This document shows, one piece after another, positions 6,658 through 8,344 of a stretch of DNA of 8,344 bases. The translations under genes were made by a program, and so were the position numbers. Position 1 is the stretch's first letter. Every line of letters begins with the position of its first letter. Under the pieces are notes generated by a model. The model worked only from the letters and a program-made list of their open reading frames with translations. It was not told the DNA's origin and ran no database searches. The stretch is from Thermoleophilia bacterium (GTDB lineage Bacteria > Actinomycetota > Thermoleophilia > Gaiellales > SKUG01), in NCBI GenBank assembly GCA_025964465.1, contig JAOPYS010000114.1, forward strand, positions 1 to 8,344. Direction: 5' to 3'.

Positions 6658-6680
6658 AGTCGTCCTGCCACGGAACGACT
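6658..6680 (+). terminator. Hairpin just after the dipZ-like stop codon
   Basis: AGTCGT (6658-6663) pairs with ACGACT (6675-6680), and CC/GG can extend the stem inward across one bulged A. It begins one base after the TAG. There is no T-tract, so it would be a weak or factor-assisted terminator at best. Confidence 0.4.
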
Positions 6681-6746
6681 GACACGTGCGGCCAGCAGTC
6701 TGGGCCGCGGGCGTGGCCGTCGCGGGCCGACACCGGTCGACCGACT

Positions 6747-6775
6747 TTCGAAGCGAGGCACGGGCCGGGCATCAT
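6747..6775 (+). promoter_or_regulatory. Weak candidate promoter for the 118-aa gene
   Basis: TTCGAA (6747-6752) and CATCAT (6770-6775) are separated by 17 bp and lie about 75 bp upstream of the ATG at 6851. They match the housekeeping consensus in three and four of six positions. This is the best pair I found in the 194-bp gap between the dipZ-like stop and this gene. That gap otherwise holds only a 10-bp palindrome (CGGTCGACCG, 6734-6743). Confidence 0.2.
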
Positions 6776-6850
6776 TGCATCTCGACAGTGCCGGGATCGC
6801 CGCAGGGCGAATCCCACCCCTCGCCCCGCACCGCCTCGAAAGGACACACC

Positions 6851-7207
6851 ATGCCCTTCCAGTCCCGGATCAACGACGCCATCAACCGCGCCAACTCCGC
6901 GCTCAACCAGCTCTACGGCTACAACAACTTCGCCCACCCGCGAAGCGAGCCGAACAACAGCATCCGCAACAACGCCCGCCTGACGATCGACCCGGCCACG
7001 AGCCAGATCCAGCAGGGCGTGCGCGAAGGTCGCTTCGAGGGCGTGTCGGGCCACAGCGCCCGCCAGGCGCTGCAGGCGTCCGAGTACCTGGCCCGCGCCA
7101 CGTGGGACCTGTCGGACCAGCCGAGCAGCGGCCGCCCGGCCAACGTCCCGCAGGCCCAGGCGAACATCCGCGCGGCGATCAACCTGCTCTACAGCGCCCG
7201 CTGGTAG
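6851..7207 (+). CDS. Hypothetical small Asn-rich, Lys-free protein (118 aa)
   Basis: I do not recognise this protein. It has 118 residues, 12 Arg and 8 acidic residues, 13 Asn, no Lys and no Cys. It has no signal peptide or membrane segment, so it is probably cytoplasmic. It looks helical at both ends: residues 6-22 (RINDAINRANSALNQLY) and 103-118 (QANIRAAINLLYSARW) share the pattern N/I-R-A-x-x-x-[LI]-N-x-L-Y, possibly a repeated or pairing helix. A third helix-like stretch is 67-88. The ATG at 6851 is chosen because AAAGGA lies 6 nt upstream; the same frame stays open back to 6686 without a ribosome site. It is a single-gene unit, set off by a hairpin before it and a strong terminator after it. 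An isolated, well-terminated small gene suggests an abundant protein, which is inference. Confidence 0.75.
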   Translation: MPFQSRINDAINRANSALNQLYGYNNFAHPRSEPNNSIRNNARLTIDPATSQIQQGVREGRFEGVSGHSARQALQASEYLARATWDLSDQPSSGRPANVPQAQANIRAAINLLYSARW

Positions 7208-7232
7208 CAGCACCGCTCCGCAGCACTGCCTT

Positions 7233-7267
7233 CGAGGGCCGGTTCCCCACACGGGAGCCGGCCCTCG
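7233..7267 (+). terminator. Strong terminator hairpin after the 118-aa gene
   Basis: CGAGGGCCGGTTCCC (7233-7247) pairs with GGGAGCCGGCCCTCG (7253-7267) around a CACAC loop, giving a 15-bp stem with one T-G wobble. It starts 25 bp after the TAG. The tract that follows (GTGTCTTCC) is only mildly T-rich. It should insulate the next gene from readthrough. The symmetry would allow action in both directions. Confidence 0.85.
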
Positions 7268-7367
7268 GTGTCTTCCGCGGGGTGCAACGCGCCCGGCCCG
7301 GCCCCCGACAACCCGTCAGGTGGACACGCGTGCTCGGGACGGCACGCACTTCGGGACGGGACACGGC

Positions 7368-8344
7368 ATGACGAACAACATCTCGCGCAACCACGCGGTC
7401 GCGGCGATGCCGACGATGGACGACGCGATGCCGGGCATGGACCACGGCGCCGCCGCGCCGGCCGACGGGGCCGCCCCGGTGGAGGCACCCGTCGAGTCGC
7501 CCGCCGCGCCGCCGGCCGTCGCCGCCAAGCCGCAGGCGTCGCCGCTGCTCAAGTGGGGCGGCATGGGCCTCATCGGCCTCGGGGGCGCCGCGGTGCTCGG
7601 CTCCATCCCGCTGCACTCCGTCGGATCGAAGGTCTCCTCGCCCCTGCTGTTCGCCGGCCTGGGTGCCGCCCTCGTCGGGATCGGCACGGCGAGCGCGTGG
7701 CGCATGCGGACCGATTCGCTGCAGCGCGCCGCCGCCCCGGGCGAACGTCCCGCCGGCGGCAACACCAGCACGTCCACGGCGACCATCCCCCCCACCGTGA
7801 CGGGCGTGACCGACCCCGCCGCCGCGCCCGGCGGGCCCAAGGTCGAGATGCAGACGGTCGCGAAGGACCTGGGCCAGCTGACGCAGGTGACGAGCGCGCC
7901 GGGCGATGCCACGGGGCTGTGGCTGGTCGACAAGTCCGGCAAGCTCATGCGCCGCGACGCGGCCGGCAAGGTGGAGACCAAGCTCGACATCTCGTCGATC
8001 GTCGACGGCGGCGGCGAGCGCGGCCTGCTCAGCGTGGCCTTCCACCCCAACTACGCCAACAACGGCTCGCTGTTCGTCTACTACACGGACAAGGACGGAA
8101 ACAACCACGTCGCCTCGGCGCACGCGGGCGCGGGGGGCAAGGTCGACAAGGCGAGCCTCACCGACCTGATGGTCATCGACCATCCCGACGCCGCCAACCA
8201 CAACGGCGGGCAGCTGCAGTTCGGGCCCGACGGGATGCTCTACATCGGCACGGGCGACGGCGGCGGCGGCGACGACCCGCACAACAACTCGCAGAACCTC
8301 GGGCAGCGGCTCGGCAAGATCATGCGCGTGGACGTGGACCACCC
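7368..8344 (+). CDS. Glucose/sorbosone dehydrogenase-like (PQQ-type beta-propeller) membrane-anchored protein, truncated by window edge
   Basis: The first 325 residues of an aldose/sorbosone dehydrogenase-like protein (GSDH, PF07995) are visible; known members oxidise sugars with PQQ on a six-bladed propeller. Family signatures are GERGLLSVAFHPNY (216-229), then NHNGGQLQFGPDG (277-289) with the presumed catalytic His278, and LYIGTGDGGG (291-300), the Ca/PQQ-side loop. The N-terminus is unusual: a Met/His/Asp-rich stretch (14-27, with MPGMDHG), a Pro/Ala-rich linker, two hydrophobic segments (about 62-82 and 92-110) forming a membrane hairpin, and a Thr/Pro/Gly-rich stalk (121-157) before the propeller. 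Two helices would put both ends on one side, and propeller activity implies that this is outside. The ATG at 7368 is taken as start; an in-frame GTG at 7320 is possible. The ribosome site is poor: GGGACGG, part of a CGGGACGG direct repeat at 7335 and 7352. The C-terminus lies beyond the window. Confidence 0.87.
   Translation, partial: MTNNISRNHAVAAMPTMDDAMPGMDHGAAAPADGAAPVEAPVESPAAPPAVAAKPQASPLLKWGGMGLIGLGGAAVLGSIPLHSVGSKVSSPLLFAGLGAALVGIGTASAWRMRTDSLQRAAAPGERPAGGNTSTSTATIPPTVTGVTDPAAAPGGPKVEMQTVAKDLGQLTQVTSAPGDATGLWLVDKSGKLMRRDAAGKVETKLDISSIVDGGGERGLLSVAFHPNYANNGSLFVYYTDKDGNNHVASAHAGAGGKVDKASLTDLMVIDHPDAANHNGGQLQFGPDGMLYIGTGDGGGGDDPHNNSQNLGQRLGKIMRVDVDH

Noticed and set aside
5667..6761. 364-codon minus-strand open frame opposite the thioredoxin part of dipZ
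   Set aside because: It is a shadow of the DipZ coding strand; the CINC active site and the DipZ C-terminal landmark lie on the plus strand.
7179..8342. 387-codon minus-strand open frame at the right edge
   Set aside because: The plus strand encodes clear glucose/sorbosone dehydrogenase signatures; the antisense frame is Arg/Val-rich and would cross the terminator hairpin.

Overview
The window is high-GC DNA with dense coding on both strands. The protein families (DipZ-type CcdA–thioredoxin fusion, membrane-anchored glucose/sorbosone dehydrogenase, secreted Ala/Ser/Gly-rich repeat protein) and the GC-rich codon use suggest an actinobacterium, possibly a Thermoleophilia/Solirubrobacterales-type lineage. 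That lineage placement is an impression from protein style, not a computed result. I see no tRNA, rRNA, CRISPR array, insertion sequence or phage gene.

Left part (1–4642), all on the minus strand and read from right to left: a very large secreted repeat protein (861 aa), a PAPS-type sulfotransferase, a short sulfatase/alkaline-phosphatase-superfamily protein and a family-2 glycosyltransferase cut off by the window edge. The last three are packed like an operon: 9 bp between sulfotransferase and sulfatase-like gene, then an ATGA stop/start overlap into the glycosyltransferase. The repeat gene lies 49 bp upstream of the sulfotransferase on the same strand. The set looks like a cell-surface or extracellular-glycan module: one exported structural protein plus enzymes that could build, sulfate and trim a glycan. 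The link between them is inference from position.

The most unusual object is the repeat protein. After a signal peptide it consists almost entirely of 68 consecutive ten-residue repeats (consensus near G-[SA]-[VI]-T-S-A-[KD]-[IL]-A-D). They are interrupted only by a 20-residue and a 14-residue Gly-rich insert, and a compact C-terminal domain with two cysteines follows. A hydrophobic residue recurs every five residues, so it reads as a long pentapeptide-like beta-solenoid. The repetitive GC-rich DNA also keeps other frames open for kilobases, which produces very long false ORFs on both strands.

Middle: a 220-bp divergent intergenic region (4643–4862) with several dyads, including a perfect 14-bp palindrome, separates the repeat gene from a plus-strand dipZ-like gene (4863–6656) that encodes a membrane thiol-redox relay with its own extracytoplasmic thioredoxin domain.

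Right part, plus strand: a small Asn-rich, Lys-free protein that I do not recognise (6851–7207), closed by a very strong terminator hairpin. Next comes the start of a glucose/sorbosone dehydrogenase-like protein with an unusual N-terminal Met/His/Asp-rich segment and a two-helix membrane anchor, running off the right edge.
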